Shown: in pieces, positions 1 through 8,979 of the stretch
Layout of the letters: each line of letters begins with the position of its first letter
Numbering within the stretch: the stretch's first letter is position 1
Source: Novosphingobium resinovorum
Lineage (GTDB): Bacteria > Pseudomonadota > Alphaproteobacteria > Sphingomonadales > Sphingomonadaceae
Direction of reading: 5' to 3'
NCBI RefSeq assembly: GCF_001742225.1
Contig: NZ_CP017076.1
Coordinates: 1,658,501-1,722,500 of the forward strand
DNA length: 64,000 nucleotides
Made by a program: the position numbers and the translations under genes
The notes under the pieces: model-generated
Seen by the model: the letters and a program-made list of their open reading frames with translations, nothing else
Database searches by the model: none
What the model was told of the DNA's origin: nothing

Positions 1-1
1 C

Positions 2-895
2 CCCGCCGCGCTGGGCGAGGAGCACGCCTTCATGGCACATCTGCGGGCGAAAGGGCTGAGCGTGCCCGATGTCATGGTGACGTCGGACGGCGGCGGAGCG
101 GTGGCGCAGGGGGAATGGACATACGAACTCCATCGCCGGGCGCCGGGCATCGATCTCTACCGCGAGCGGCAGTCGTGGACGCCCTTCCTCTCGCATGATC
201 ATGCTTTCGAGGCTGGCGTCGCGCTGGCCCGGCTGCATGCGGCTTCGCGGGATTTCGCAGCCGAGGCGCGAGATGATCGTCCGCTGGTCGCCAGCTTCAC
301 CATCGTGCCTTCGTCCGACCCGCTCGCGTCGGCCGAGGCTTATTTGGCAGCACGGCCGGCTCTCGACGCCTACCTCGATGGCAAGTCATGGCGCCGTGAA
401 CTGGCTCGACTGTTCGATGCGCTGGGCGAGGGAATTGTGGACCGGATCAAGGGTCGGCCTACCCTATGGACGCACAACGACTGGCACCCTTCCAACCTCT
501 TATGGTCCGTTAGGGGCACTGTGAGTGCCGTTATAGATTTCGGTCTGGCGACCCGTACTTGCGCTATCCACGACCTCGCCACGGCGATCGAGCGAACGGC
601 CATTCCCTGGCTGGAAATCGGCGGAAATGCGGGCGATCCGCAGGCGGCTCGGGCATTGATCGCGGGCTACCGGACGGTCCTCCCGCTGACCGGTGCGGAT
701 GTTCATACGATCGCCCGCCTGTTGCCGCTGGTGCATGTCGAATTCGCCCTGTCGGAAGTCGATTATTTCGCAGGAATCCTCGCCGATCGCGGTCAGGCCG
801 ATCTTGCGTGGCAGGACTATCTCATCGGCCACGCCGAGTGGTTCCTGTCCCCCCCGGGACGCGATTTCCTGAGCCGGTTGGAGGACGCAGCCTGA
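2..895 (+). CDS. APH-fold small-molecule kinase, 5' end outside window
   Basis: Member of the aminoglycoside phosphotransferase/choline kinase fold. The visible part carries the catalytic-loop motif HNDWHPSNLLW (Brenner-type H-x-D-x4-N) and the metal-binding VIDFG motif about 20 residues later. The reading frame stays open upstream of the first visible Met (position 32) and encodes PALGEEHAF, a good match to the usual 'EE..A...L...G..VP' lead-in, so the gene starts before the window. Its stop overlaps the PnuC-like start (TGATG), so the two are co-translated. An APH kinase paired with a vitamin transporter suggests phosphorylation and trapping of an imported vitamin such as thiamine or nicotinamide riboside. 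That substrate is inferred. Confidence 0.8.
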   Translation, partial: PAALGEEHAFMAHLRAKGLSVPDVMVTSDGGGAVAQGEWTYELHRRAPGIDLYRERQSWTPFLSHDHAFEAGVALARLHAASRDFAAEARDDRPLVASFTIVPSSDPLASAEAYLAARPALDAYLDGKSWRRELARLFDALGEGIVDRIKGRPTLWTHNDWHPSNLLWSVRGTVSAVIDFGLATRTCAIHDLATAIERTAIPWLEIGGNAGDPQAARALIAGYRTVLPLTGADVHTIARLLPLVHVEFALSEVDYFAGILADRGQADLAWQDYLIGHAEWFLSPPGRDFLSRLEDAA

Positions 896-1470
896 TGTCG
901 ATACTGGAGATTGTCGCCGTCGTCGTCAGCTTCCTCGGCATCTGGTTCACCGCCCGCCGCTGGATGCTGTGCTGGCCGGTCAACCTGCTGGCCTGCGCCT
1001 TGTATTTCAAGGTTTTCCTCGACGTGCGCCTCTATTCCGACATGGTGCTGCAAGCGTTGTTCGGCGCCGCTATCCTCTATGGCTGGGCCGCATGGACACG
1101 GGGCAAGGCGGATAGCGGAGACATCGTCGTCAAGCCGCTGTCACCCTTGGGCGCTGCGGCGGGTCTCGGCGCCGGGGCGGTCGGTGCCGCTGCCATAGGC
1201 TGGCTCGCCAGTCGCTACACGGACGCCGCCTTGCCGTGGATGGACGCGGGGCTGAGCAGCTTCAGCCTCGTCGCCCAGTACTGGACGGCGCGGCGGCAGT
1301 CGGCCAGCTGGCTGCTGTGGATCGCGGTGGACGTGCTCTACGTCGGCATGTTCGCGTTCAAGGACTTGTGGCTGACGGCGGGGCTCTACGCCGCGATGGT
1401 CGCTCTTGCCGTGCTCGGCTACCGGCGCTGGCGGGCAGCGGCGGCACGGCAAGGGCGAGCCGCAGCCTGA
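895..1470 (+). CDS. pnuC: PnuC-family vitamin/nucleoside transporter
   Basis: A 191-residue membrane protein with about seven hydrophobic segments. The C-terminal signature is typical of PnuC: Trp-rich W-L-L-W, then VDVLYVGMF, K-D-L-W-L-T-A-G-L-Y-A and a final VLGYRRW. PnuC proteins move nicotinamide riboside, thiamine or riboflavin by facilitated diffusion and rely on a kinase to trap the substrate. The kinase gene just upstream overlaps it by one base. The Asn common in the NR-specific motif is Asp here (VDV), so specificity is open. Confidence 0.85.
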   Translation: MSILEIVAVVVSFLGIWFTARRWMLCWPVNLLACALYFKVFLDVRLYSDMVLQALFGAAILYGWAAWTRGKADSGDIVVKPLSPLGAAAGLGAGAVGAAAIGWLASRYTDAALPWMDAGLSSFSLVAQYWTARRQSASWLLWIAVDVLYVGMFAFKDLWLTAGLYAAMVALAVLGYRRWRAAAARQGRAAA

Positions 1471-1538
1471 TAGGCACGCCGTCACCGCCTTGGGCTCGAG
1501 ATAGGTGCGAAACCTTCTAGCCTAACTTGCGGCCCCAG

Positions 1539-2873
1539 CTAGGTCGTCCGCGTTCGAACAGGCGCCGCTCTGTCGGGAGCGCTCACGGCCGAAATCACGG
1601 TGGCGCATACGAGGTCACCGATGACGTTGAGGGTCGTGCGGCACATATCGAGGAAGCGATCGACGCCGATGATGAGGCCGATGCCTTCGGGCGGCACCCC
1701 GACGCTGCCCAGGATCAGGGCGACCACGGGAAGCGATCCTGCAGGAACGCCCGCAGTTCCGATCCCGGCCAGGATGCAGATGACCATCACGTAAAGCTGC
1801 TGCCCCAGGCTCAGGTCCACGCCAAAGAACTGTGCGAGGAACAGCACGGTCACGCCCTCGAACATGGCGGTGCCGTTCTGGTTGGCGGTAGCCCCGATCG
1901 TCAGCACGAAGCGCGCCACCTTGTTGGGAAGGCGGAGTTCCTCGTCTGCGACGCGCAGCGAGGTGGGCAGAGTGGCGTTGGAACTCGCGGTCGAGAACGC
2001 CAACAGGCTGACTTCGCGGGTCGAGCGGAAGAAGGCGATCGGATTCCTGCGCGCAATGAAGGCGAGGAGCAGGGGGTAGACGCCAAACATCTGCAGGCCC
2101 AGCGCCAGCAGCACGACCCCCGCGAAGGCCGCGAGCTTGCCCAGCAGGTCCCATCCGAACTGCGCCGAGAGATTGAACATGAAGCAGAAGATCGCGATCG
2201 GCGCGAGCTGGATGACGATGCCGATCAGTTTCATCGCAACCTCGAAGACGCCTTCGATGGCATCCTTGAGCGTCTCTGTGCGCGGGCTCTGCACCAGCAG
2301 GAGGCCGATGCCGAAGAACAGCGCGAAGAACATGACGGCGAGGATGTCGTTCTCGCTCATCGCGGTGATTACGTTGGAAGGCACCAGCGCCAGCACAGCA
2401 TCGACGCCGGTGGTCGATTTCGCGGAAGTCTGCAGGATGCTCCCCGCCGAATCCGCGCCCCTGGCAAGCAGTTCCTGCGCTGCCTGCCGGTCCACCCCCT
2501 CGCCTGGCCTGAGGATGTTCACGAGGGCGAGGCTGATGGCGACCGCGATCCCCGAGACGATCAGCGTATAGACCAGCGTAGCCACGCCGACCTTTCGCAG
2601 CGCGCGGATCTCGCCCATCTCGGCAATGCCGATGACCAGCGCCGAGAACAGCAGCGGCAGCACCAGCATGAACAGCAGGCGCAGGAAAATCTGCCCGATC
2701 GGCATCGTCACATATTCGACGAGGGGTGCGATCCAAGCGGCATCGGGCGCAAGCGTGTAGGTCAGCAGCCCCGAGCCGAGCCCGAGCACGAAGCCTGCGA
2801 GGATGCGAAGCTGCAGCCGGTTGTGACGCGTGCGACCGGGCGCGCTGTCGGAGGTTTCGCTGGCCTGATCCAT
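1539..2873 (-). CDS. Dicarboxylate/amino acid:cation symporter (DAACS family)
   Basis: Sodium- or proton-coupled inner-membrane uptake carrier of the GltP/DctA family, about 444 residues. The family landmarks are in order: the serine-rich STASSNATLP hairpin motif, NQNGTAMFEG (equivalent of NMDGT), GTAGVPAGSLP and the DRFLDMCRTTLNVIGD helix. The start is placed at 2873 because AGGAGA lies about 12 bases upstream; an in-frame Met at 2933 would add 20 residues but has no clear ribosome site. It likely imports C4-dicarboxylate or glutamate/aspartate. It is transcribed alone and converges on pnuC. Confidence 0.9.
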   Translation of the reverse strand: MDQASETSDSAPGRTRHNRLQLRILAGFVLGLGSGLLTYTLAPDAAWIAPLVEYVTMPIGQIFLRLLFMLVLPLLFSALVIGIAEMGEIRALRKVGVATLVYTLIVSGIAVAISLALVNILRPGEGVDRQAAQELLARGADSAGSILQTSAKSTTGVDAVLALVPSNVITAMSENDILAVMFFALFFGIGLLLVQSPRTETLKDAIEGVFEVAMKLIGIVIQLAPIAIFCFMFNLSAQFGWDLLGKLAAFAGVVLLALGLQMFGVYPLLLAFIARRNPIAFFRSTREVSLLAFSTASSNATLPTSLRVADEELRLPNKVARFVLTIGATANQNGTAMFEGVTVLFLAQFFGVDLSLGQQLYVMVICILAGIGTAGVPAGSLPVVALILGSVGVPPEGIGLIIGVDRFLDMCRTTLNVIGDLVCATVISAVSAPDRAAPVRTRTT

Positions 2874-2941
2874 GCCTTCGGTCTGTCTCCTGACGTCGCC
2901 TGCCTTTTGAGAGACAAAGTCCGAACGCGGCAAACGTTGCC

Positions 2942-3568
2942 TCAGGCCGGGAACATCACCGGCGGGGTTTCAGGCGTCCAGGGCGGTACGCGAACCATTG
3001 CAGCCTCGAACAATGGGGACGCGAGATGGCGAGCGAGCCAGTCCCGCACGTTGAGCGGGGCATTTTCGGCGAACCAGTCCGCATCGACCGCTGCGAACTG
3101 TCGGACGAAAGGCATGACCGCTGCGTCGGCCAGTCCGCGCGATGCGCCAGAGAGGTTTGCGGTACGGTCGAGCCGAACATCCAGTTCGCGCAGGAAATCG
3201 AGGCCCCCGGCGCGGTGCCGCAAGGGGTCTCCGCCGTGACGCTCGGGGTACTTGTAGCGGTCGAGGTCGTGCTTGAACGGTCCGTCGTTGACGGCGATGA
3301 GCGCGGGATCGTCGCGCTCAAGCCAGCCTTCGGGATCGTTTGCGCCCAGCACCCGGCGCATGATGTCGATGCTCTGGTCGATGACTTCGCCCTCCGGCAC
3401 GACCATCACCGGAACCGTGCCTTTCGGCGATATGGCGAGCATCGCCTCTGGCTTGGCGGAGAGCTTGACTTCCCGCAGTTCGCAGCGCGTCTCGCTCACG
3501 ATCACCGCGAGCCTCGCCCGCATGGCATAAGGGCAGCGGCGGAAGCTGTAGAGGATCGGAGCGGGCAC
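2942..3568 (-). CDS. Glutathione S-transferase-like protein
   Basis: A 208-residue protein with a thioredoxin-fold N-terminal domain. It begins YSFRRCPYAMRARLA, the glutaredoxin-like CPYA motif of this GST group, followed by KGTVPVM with the cis-Pro and then D-Q-S-IDIM (equivalent of the glutathione-binding E-S). The C-terminal half is helical. Substrate unknown. The start appears to be GTG, four bases after the stop of the upstream gene, so the two are probably one transcript. Confidence 0.8.
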   Translation of the reverse strand: MPAPILYSFRRCPYAMRARLAVIVSETRCELREVKLSAKPEAMLAISPKGTVPVMVVPEGEVIDQSIDIMRRVLGANDPEGWLERDDPALIAVNDGPFKHDLDRYKYPERHGGDPLRHRAGGLDFLRELDVRLDRTANLSGASRGLADAAVMPFVRQFAAVDADWFAENAPLNVRDWLARHLASPLFEAAMVRVPPWTPETPPVMFPA

Positions 3569-3572
3569 TGCG

Positions 3573-4199
3573 TCAGTCGCCGGACATGAGGCGATAGGCG
3601 GCGGTCATCAGTCGATCGACGTCTTCCGGGCTCAGCACATATTGCGGCTCGTATTCGAGACCGACGCGCCGCGATCGGCGCCACTCGTCGGCGTAGAGGC
3701 CCTTGTCCGGCCCAAACACCGAATGGACATGGCGGGCGAGTTCGGGGCGGCAGTCGGCGGAGCGCGCGAGCCCGAAGATGGCGACGTCCACGACATGGGC
3801 GCCGACCATGATCCACAAATGGCCGTTCCATGCGGGCTCACCCCCGACTTCTCCGAAGATTTGCGGGCCATCAAAAGGCCGGCGGTCGCCCTGAACCGGC
3901 ATGCCGTCGATGCTCAGCGTACCGGCTACCAGGACGACGGGTGCGTCAAGACGGCGTTCGAGTTGCACCGCAAGTGCCGTGCTCAGCAGCATTCCCGAAC
4001 CGGCTTGCCTCGGGAAGACCTTGAGCAGGTCGGCGGCCGTTGCCGCGATGCGCGCCTGGTCGGCCTCGGTCCATGCGTAAGCCTTGAATGCCTTGGCGGT
4101 GGCCCAGCCATGGGTGGCGGCGACGCGCTGGCCAAGTTGGGCGAGGTCTTTCACGGGAGGCATGGCATTCTCGGCAGGAGAGGACGGGGCTTGGCCCAT
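3573..4199 (-). CDS. Conserved hypothetical protein, possible papain/transglutaminase-like fold
   Basis: 208 residues with no family recognised with certainty. The middle has a layout like transglutaminase-like proteins: a helix (GSGMLLSTALAVQLERRL), strands (APVVLVAGTLSIDG), then WNGHLWIMVGAHVVDVA, where the His and Asp would sit. The expected nucleophilic Cys at the helix start is not there, so if the fold is right the protein may not be a peptidase. It sits directly upstream of the GST-like gene. The function is not assigned. Confidence 0.6.
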   Translation of the reverse strand: MGQAPSSPAENAMPPVKDLAQLGQRVAATHGWATAKAFKAYAWTEADQARIAATAADLLKVFPRQAGSGMLLSTALAVQLERRLDAPVVLVAGTLSIDGMPVQGDRRPFDGPQIFGEVGGEPAWNGHLWIMVGAHVVDVAIFGLARSADCRPELARHVHSVFGPDKGLYADEWRRSRRVGLEYEPQYVLSPEDVDRLMTAAYRLMSGD

Positions 4200-4220
4200 A
4201 GGCCAGTCAAGCCGCCCGGC

Positions 4221-4919
4221 TCAAGCCCGTCCGGCGTAGATCATCCGTCCCTTGCCGAGAAACCGGAAGACATCGTCGAGCTTGTTCTCACCCACCGCGA
4301 AACAGCCCTGGCTGCGCCCGAGCTTGCCGTGCGCGCGGATCATGTCGTCATTCGCATACCACGCGCTATGGACCACGACCGCGCGGTCCAGCGCATTGTT
4401 GTTGGTCGCATCGAGCCCGATCAGGCGCTGTGACCGGCCATGCTTGCCGACATAGTAGTCATCGGTGAGGAAGGCGCCTTCGCTGGATGCATTGGAACCG
4501 AAGGCATTGGAGAACCGCTCGAGGAAGCCCGTATGATGAGGGTCCGAACCCGAACCGTGGGCGACCAGCAGCTTCGACGCCTTGCCGTCGATCACGTCGA
4601 GGAAATGCAGGCGCATCTCGGAGGACGGCGCGGAAAAATCGACGATGGCGATCCGGTCGTGGGCCTTGATCAGCTTCGAATGCCGATCGAGCGAGGCGAG
4701 CGCCTTGCGCAGCAGTTTGGGATCGACGGTGGAGAATGCCGAACGCGGAGCGGCGGGACGCGCTTCGACCAGCTTCGGCGGTGCCGGAATACGCACGGGC
4801 GCTGGCGGCGCCAACGGCCCGAGCGATCTCGAGGTGGACTGCGCCAGCGCGCCGATTCCAACGGCCGCGCTTCCGGCCATGAGCATACGCCTGCTCAATC
4901 GGGAGGATTCTTCCGTCAT
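4221..4919 (-). CDS. YkuD-type murein L,D-transpeptidase catalytic protein
   Basis: 232 residues. The N-terminus SRRMLMAGSAAVGIGALA is a twin-arginine-like or Sec signal/anchor, followed by a Pro/Ala-rich linker. The catalytic region has HGSGSDP, then F-SN--GS-ASSEG, and ends with VVHSAW (His184) and GRSQGCF (Cys206), the H...SxGC catalytic pair of YkuD_2 enzymes. It would cross-link or modify peptidoglycan in the periplasm. Monocistronic. Confidence 0.85.
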   Translation of the reverse strand: MTEESSRLSRRMLMAGSAAVGIGALAQSTSRSLGPLAPPAPVRIPAPPKLVEARPAAPRSAFSTVDPKLLRKALASLDRHSKLIKAHDRIAIVDFSAPSSEMRLHFLDVIDGKASKLLVAHGSGSDPHHTGFLERFSNAFGSNASSEGAFLTDDYYVGKHGRSQRLIGLDATNNNALDRAVVVHSAWYANDDMIRAHGKLGRSQGCFAVGENKLDDVFRFLGKGRMIYAGRA

Positions 4920-5005
4920 GAGCCCGATATGGGGTTTCTCGAGGAAACTTCAAATCGGACCATATCCGTTACGGATATGCCTTGGGCCATTTTCGCAAGG
5001 GCTTT

Positions 5006-5539
5006 TCAGATCGAGCGGCGCGGATCGCTGCCGTCCCAGGCTGCCGCCGCGTCCTTGATCATGGCAAACAACTCGACCATCGGCGGCAGCGGTGCGATTA
5101 CCTCGATCAGAGGGCTGAGGCCGTTGCGCGCGGTATCGAGATAGGCGAAGCGCGACAGCGGCAGGCGGCCTTCCAGCAGCACGGGCACGCCGTCCGCCCG
5201 TGCCTGTGCCAGCGTGGCCTCGTAGTCATCGATCCAGGTGCCGTAGTGATGCACGCCGCTTTTGCCGCTTTCCAGGAAATCGCGGTAGGTGGACGGCGCC
5301 GCGCCGGGCTGGATCAGTTCGATCATCGTGTCGCCGCTGTAGCTGATCGAGACGCCGCCGAAGATCGGTTCGTCCAGCGATGCAGGGCTGTCGGCGACGG
5401 AAAGTTCCTCGAAGGGAAGGGGGATCGGGAAGTCGTAGAACGGTCCGACTCCCATCGATTTCGTCCAGTGCTCGACCGCTTCGTCGATGTCGGGGACGAC
5501 GTAGGCGATCTGGAAAATCCTGCCATAGATGCGGCTCAT
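5006..5539 (-). CDS. VOC-family (glyoxalase-fold) protein
   Basis: 177 residues from the chosen Met (MSRIYGRIF), which has GGGAGAG upstream; a Met at 5614 would add 25 residues of unlikely sequence. The paralogue at 45614-46141 begins MSRFYG at the same point, which supports this start. The fold is the vicinal oxygen chelate type: WTKSMGVGPFYDFP, STYRDFLESGKSGVHHYG and a final WDGSDPRRSI are shared nearly word for word with that paralogue. Reaction unknown; VOC enzymes epimerise, isomerise or cleave metal-bound substrates. It is divergent from the Rieske pair across a recurrent operator. Confidence 0.82.
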   Translation of the reverse strand: MSRIYGRIFQIAYVVPDIDEAVEHWTKSMGVGPFYDFPIPLPFEELSVADSPASLDEPIFGGVSISYSGDTMIELIQPGAAPSTYRDFLESGKSGVHHYGTWIDDYEATLAQARADGVPVLLEGRLPLSRFAYLDTARNGLSPLIEVIAPLPPMVELFAMIKDAAAAWDGSDPRRSI

Positions 5540-5607
5540 CTCCGTCACTCTCCCGCTATGCCGCGTTCCCGCGTCCGGTCGGCACGGGTGATCGCGATCC
5601 TTCTTGA

Positions 5608-5627
5608 AAAACATTCATGACTGTTTT
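5608..5627. promoter_or_regulatory. Recurrent palindromic operator, site 1
   Basis: AAAACATT-CATG-ACTGTTTT, a near-perfect 20-bp dyad in the 159-base spacer between the divergent VOC gene (start 5539) and the tandem Rieske genes (start 5699). Its 8-4-8 layout matches about nine other intergenic sites here. It is placed to repress either or both directions. A TetR-type binder is inferred. Confidence 0.75.
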
Positions 5628-5698
5628 CTACTGAATGTCCACCCCGAGGGTGAGTCGGACATGAGAGACGGCCGCCCGGTGGATCCCAGAGGAGAGGG

Positions 5699-7063
5699 AT
5701 GACCATGATGAAGCTCGATTTCGACGACTGGAACATCCATGTCGGCACGCCGCATCCGTTCAACGCGCGGGTGTCGCCCGCGATCGACAACGGCACCGGG
5801 CGACCCGACCCGCGCCGCTACCACGACCGCGCCTTCATGCGCGAGGAGTGGGAGAAGGTCTTCGCCAGGAGCTGGCTGCTGGCCGGGCCTGCATCCGACA
5901 TTCCGGAGTCGGGGGACTTCTTCACTTTCGATGTCGGTCCCGAGAGTTTTATCGTCGTGCGCGGCGACGACGGCGCGATCCATGCGCACTACAACGTCTG
6001 CCCTCACCGTGGCAGCCGCCTCGTGACCTCGGACTTCGGCTCGCTCGACCGCTTCACCTGCCCGTTCCATTCGTGGAAGTTCGACCTCGAGGGCCGCAAC
6101 GTCGCGGTGACCGATCCGGAGACGTTCCGGCCCGAAGTCCTGTGCCATGACCGCAATCTCACTTCGGTACGCTGCGAGGTGGCGGTGGGGCTGGTGTTCA
6201 TCTGCATGGACCCGCAGGTCGAGCCGCTGAAGCAATGGCTGGCGCCGATCCTGCCGCATCTGGAACTCTACGACATCGATCGGATGTACGTGGTGCAGCA
6301 CCGCCGCTCCGACTGGGGCGCGAACTGGAAGGGCGGGGTGGATGCCTTCGCCGAGATCTACCACCTCCATGCCGTCCACCCGCAGACGCAGTGCCTGATG
6401 GACGACCGCACCCAGATCGACCTCTGGCCGGGCGGCCTCTCACGCCAGTTCGTGCCCTTCGCGCAGCCCGCCGCGCGCTATGGGGATCAGGAGACGGTGA
6501 ACCCCGGCATCCAGTCGATGCTGCGCGACGCCGGGATCGATCCCGAGACGTACGACGGCACCGCCGCCGAGACCCGCCGCGCGGTGCAGCAGGCCAAGCG
6601 CCGCCGTTCGGCAGACCTCGGGCTCGGCTATGAGCGGTTCAGCGACAGCCAGCTCAGCGATTCCGTGGTCTATGGTCTGTTCCCCAATGCCCAGATCGGC
6701 TGCCATCCGGAGGCGATCTTCCTCCATCGCTTCCTGCCGCATGCCAGCGATCCGAACCAGTTCACGTACGACACCTGTATCCTCTATCGCCACGTCGACG
6801 CGCCCGGTTACAGCGCTCCGGCGTGGATGGGGCTGGGCGAGGACACCGACCTTTCCGGCGCCACCCGGCCCGAGATCGTCCACACGGGCCTCGGCGAGCC
6901 GCCGGGGCTTGGCGAAGTGCTGGACCAGGACTCTGATCTCCTGCCCATCGTGCAGGCGGGCGCCCGCTCGCGTGGTTTCCGGGGGCCGCTGTGGAGCGAG
7001 CAGGAAGGCCGCCTGCGCCACTTCCACGCCGAACTCGACCGCCGGATGGAGGCAGGCGCATGA
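5699..7063 (+). CDS. Rieske non-heme iron oxygenase, alpha subunit (tandem copy 1)
   Basis: 454 residues. The Rieske [2Fe-2S] motif is C101-P-H103-RG and C121-PF-H124. The mononuclear iron motif is EIYH222-LHAV-H227 in the catalytic domain. It would hydroxylate or dihydroxylate an aromatic or polycyclic substrate with electrons from a ferredoxin/reductase. No beta subunit, ferredoxin or reductase gene is nearby. GGAGAG lies just before three clustered Met codons (5699, 5705, 5708); spacing fits 5705 best. Its stop overlaps the start of a close paralogue by four bases (ATGA). It may be controlled by the palindrome at 5608. Confidence 0.9.
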   Translation: MTMMKLDFDDWNIHVGTPHPFNARVSPAIDNGTGRPDPRRYHDRAFMREEWEKVFARSWLLAGPASDIPESGDFFTFDVGPESFIVVRGDDGAIHAHYNVCPHRGSRLVTSDFGSLDRFTCPFHSWKFDLEGRNVAVTDPETFRPEVLCHDRNLTSVRCEVAVGLVFICMDPQVEPLKQWLAPILPHLELYDIDRMYVVQHRRSDWGANWKGGVDAFAEIYHLHAVHPQTQCLMDDRTQIDLWPGGLSRQFVPFAQPAARYGDQETVNPGIQSMLRDAGIDPETYDGTAAETRRAVQQAKRRRSADLGLGYERFSDSQLSDSVVYGLFPNAQIGCHPEAIFLHRFLPHASDPNQFTYDTCILYRHVDAPGYSAPAWMGLGEDTDLSGATRPEIVHTGLGEPPGLGEVLDQDSDLLPIVQAGARSRGFRGPLWSEQEGRLRHFHAELDRRMEAGA

Positions 7064-8406
7064 ACTACGATCCGCGCAGCTGGACCGTCCACAAGGGCTC
7101 CGATCATCCGTTCGACCAGCCCGCCCCGGCGATCGACAACGGCACCGAGCGGCCTGATCCCGCGCGCTACACCTCGCCCGAATTCTTCGCCCGCGAATGG
7201 GATGAGGTCTTCGCCCGCACCTGGCTGCTCGCCGCGCCGTCCAGCGATATTCCCGAGCCCGGCGACTGGGTGAAGTTCGATACCGGACCAGAGAGTTTCA
7301 TCGTCGTGCGGCAGGCGGACGGCTCGGTCGCGGCGCACTACAACGTGTGCCCGCACCGGGGCAGCCGCCTCGTCACCGGAGAGATGGGCAGCCAGGACAG
7401 TTTCACCTGTCCGTTTCACTCGTGGCGTTATGGGATCGACGGGCACAACCAGAAGGTGACCGACGCCGAGACCTTCCGTCCCGAAGTGCTCTGCCATGGC
7501 ACCGACCTGACCTCGGTTCGCGCGGAGGAAGCGGCGGGCCTCGTGTTCATCAACATGGACGAGGGCGCGCGGCCGCTGGCCGAGTTCCTCGCACCGATCC
7601 TGCCGATGCTGGAGACTTACGGCATGGACCGGATGCACGTCGTCCAGCATCGCCGGTCGGACTGGGCGGCGAACTGGAAGGGCGGGATCGACGCTTTCTA
7701 CGAGAGCTATCACCTCCACGCGATCCATCCGCAAACGATGGGGGTGATTGACGACCGTACGCACATCGACCTCTTCCCGCACGGCCTTTCTCGCCAGTTC
7801 GTGCCGATGGCCCAGCCCAACTCGCACTTCCCGGATCAGGAGAGGATCAATCCCGGCATCGCCATGCTGCTGGCCGACGCGGGCGTCGATCCCGGCAGCT
7901 TTACCGGCACCGCCATGGAAAGCCGCGCCGCGGTGGCCCATGCCAAGCGCGAAAGGGCGGCGCGGATCGGGCTGGACTACTCGCACTTCTCCGATGCGCA
8001 ACTGACCGATGCGACGATCTTCGGGATATTTCCCAATACCCAGATCGGCTGCCACCCCGAAGCGGTGTTCCTCCATCGCTTCAAGCCGCACGCCGGCGAT
8101 CCGGAGCAGTTCACCTACGAAACCACCATCCTCTATCGCCACGTCGATGCCCCTGGCTACGGTGCGCCGGGCTGGATGGGGCTGGGCGCGGAGGTCGACG
8201 TGACGGGCGCGACGCGGCCCGAGGTGGTCCATACCGGGCTCGGCGAACCGCCGGGTATGGGCGAGGTTCTGGATCAGGACTCCGACCTGCTGCCGATCGT
8301 TCAGGCGGGCGCGCGTTCGCGGGGATTCCGTGGCCCGCTCTGGGGCGAGCAGGAAGCCCGGCTGAGGCATTTCCACGTCGAACTGGACCGTTGGCTGAAA
8401 GGTTAG
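7060..8406 (+). CDS. Rieske non-heme iron oxygenase, alpha subunit (tandem copy 2)
   Basis: 448 residues that align along nearly the whole length with the preceding gene (HPF...PAIDNGT.RPDP.RY, YNVCPHRGSRLVT, CPFHSW, HRRSDW.ANWKGG.DAF, FRGPLW.EQE.RLRHFH.ELDR). Rieske ligands are C97/H99 and C117/H120, and SYHLHAIH provides the iron-site histidines. It is translationally coupled to copy 1 by an ATGA overlap. The pair is most simply a tandem duplication that diverged, perhaps forming a mixed alpha-alpha' oligomer or acting on successive intermediates. Both ideas are inference. Confidence 0.9.
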   Translation: MNYDPRSWTVHKGSDHPFDQPAPAIDNGTERPDPARYTSPEFFAREWDEVFARTWLLAAPSSDIPEPGDWVKFDTGPESFIVVRQADGSVAAHYNVCPHRGSRLVTGEMGSQDSFTCPFHSWRYGIDGHNQKVTDAETFRPEVLCHGTDLTSVRAEEAAGLVFINMDEGARPLAEFLAPILPMLETYGMDRMHVVQHRRSDWAANWKGGIDAFYESYHLHAIHPQTMGVIDDRTHIDLFPHGLSRQFVPMAQPNSHFPDQERINPGIAMLLADAGVDPGSFTGTAMESRAAVAHAKRERAARIGLDYSHFSDAQLTDATIFGIFPNTQIGCHPEAVFLHRFKPHAGDPEQFTYETTILYRHVDAPGYGAPGWMGLGAEVDVTGATRPEVVHTGLGEPPGMGEVLDQDSDLLPIVQAGARSRGFRGPLWGEQEARLRHFHVELDRWLKG

Positions 8407-8477
8407 ATAGCACAAATGTTCCGGTTATGATCCTCTGACGGATTGACACCCGGCGCCGCGGCGGCAAGGAGGCGCGG

Positions 8478-8975
8478 ATGGAACAGCCTCTCTATCGCCG
8501 CACGATGCCGTCGCCGGTGGGCGAACTCACGCTGGTGGGCGGCGACGCCGGGCTGGTCGCGGTGTTGTGGGAGAATGATCGGCCGGACCGGGTTCCCCTT
8601 GGTCCGCTGATCGACGAAGAACATCCGGTTCTAGCGGCCACGCAGACACAGCTGCGCGAATACTTCGCGGACGGGCGACGCGTGTTTGACCTGCCGCTGG
8701 ATTTCCGGGGCACGGAGTTCCAGCGCAAGGTCTGGGCCGCGCTGCTGGAAATTCCCTTCGGCGAAACGCGAAGCTATGGCGAGATCGCGCGCGGGTTCGG
8801 CACTCCGGGTGCAAGCCGCGCGGTCGGCGCGGCGAACGGGCGCAATCCGATCTCGATCATCGCGCCGTGCCACCGGGTAATCGGCAAGAGCGGCAACCTC
8901 ACCGGTTTCGCCGGCGGCATCGAGGCGAAAGCCTGGCTGCTGGCGATGGAGGAAGGGCAGCCGCTCCTGCTCTGA
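8478..8975 (+). CDS. ogt: Methylated-DNA-protein-cysteine S-methyltransferase
   Basis: 165 residues; direct-reversal DNA repair that moves O6-alkyl groups from guanine to its own Cys. The active site is IIAPCHRVIG (Cys131), preceded by the helix-turn-helix with RAVGAANGRNP (arginine finger region) and followed by GFAGGIEAKAWLL. AAGGAGG stands just before the ATG. It is encoded with the Rieske genes rather than with repair genes, possibly simply downstream in the same transcript. Confidence 0.92.
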   Translation: MEQPLYRRTMPSPVGELTLVGGDAGLVAVLWENDRPDRVPLGPLIDEEHPVLAATQTQLREYFADGRRVFDLPLDFRGTEFQRKVWAALLEIPFGETRSYGEIARGFGTPGASRAVGAANGRNPISIIAPCHRVIGKSGNLTGFAGGIEAKAWLLAMEEGQPLLL

Positions 8976-8979
8976 CCGG

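Noticed and set aside
1527..3239. Long plus-strand open frame of 570 codons opposite the symporter
   Set aside because: It is antisense to a well-matched DAACS gene, is rich in Arg/Asp/His from GC-rich complement, and has no family match.
5006..5539. Extradiol ring-cleavage dioxygenase
   Set aside because: Too short, single VOC module and lacking the usual extradiol signature; kept as VOC protein of unknown reaction.
7060..8406. Frameshifted or pseudogene copy of the Rieske gene
   Set aside because: The second copy is full length, keeps all metal ligands and has its own coupled start.
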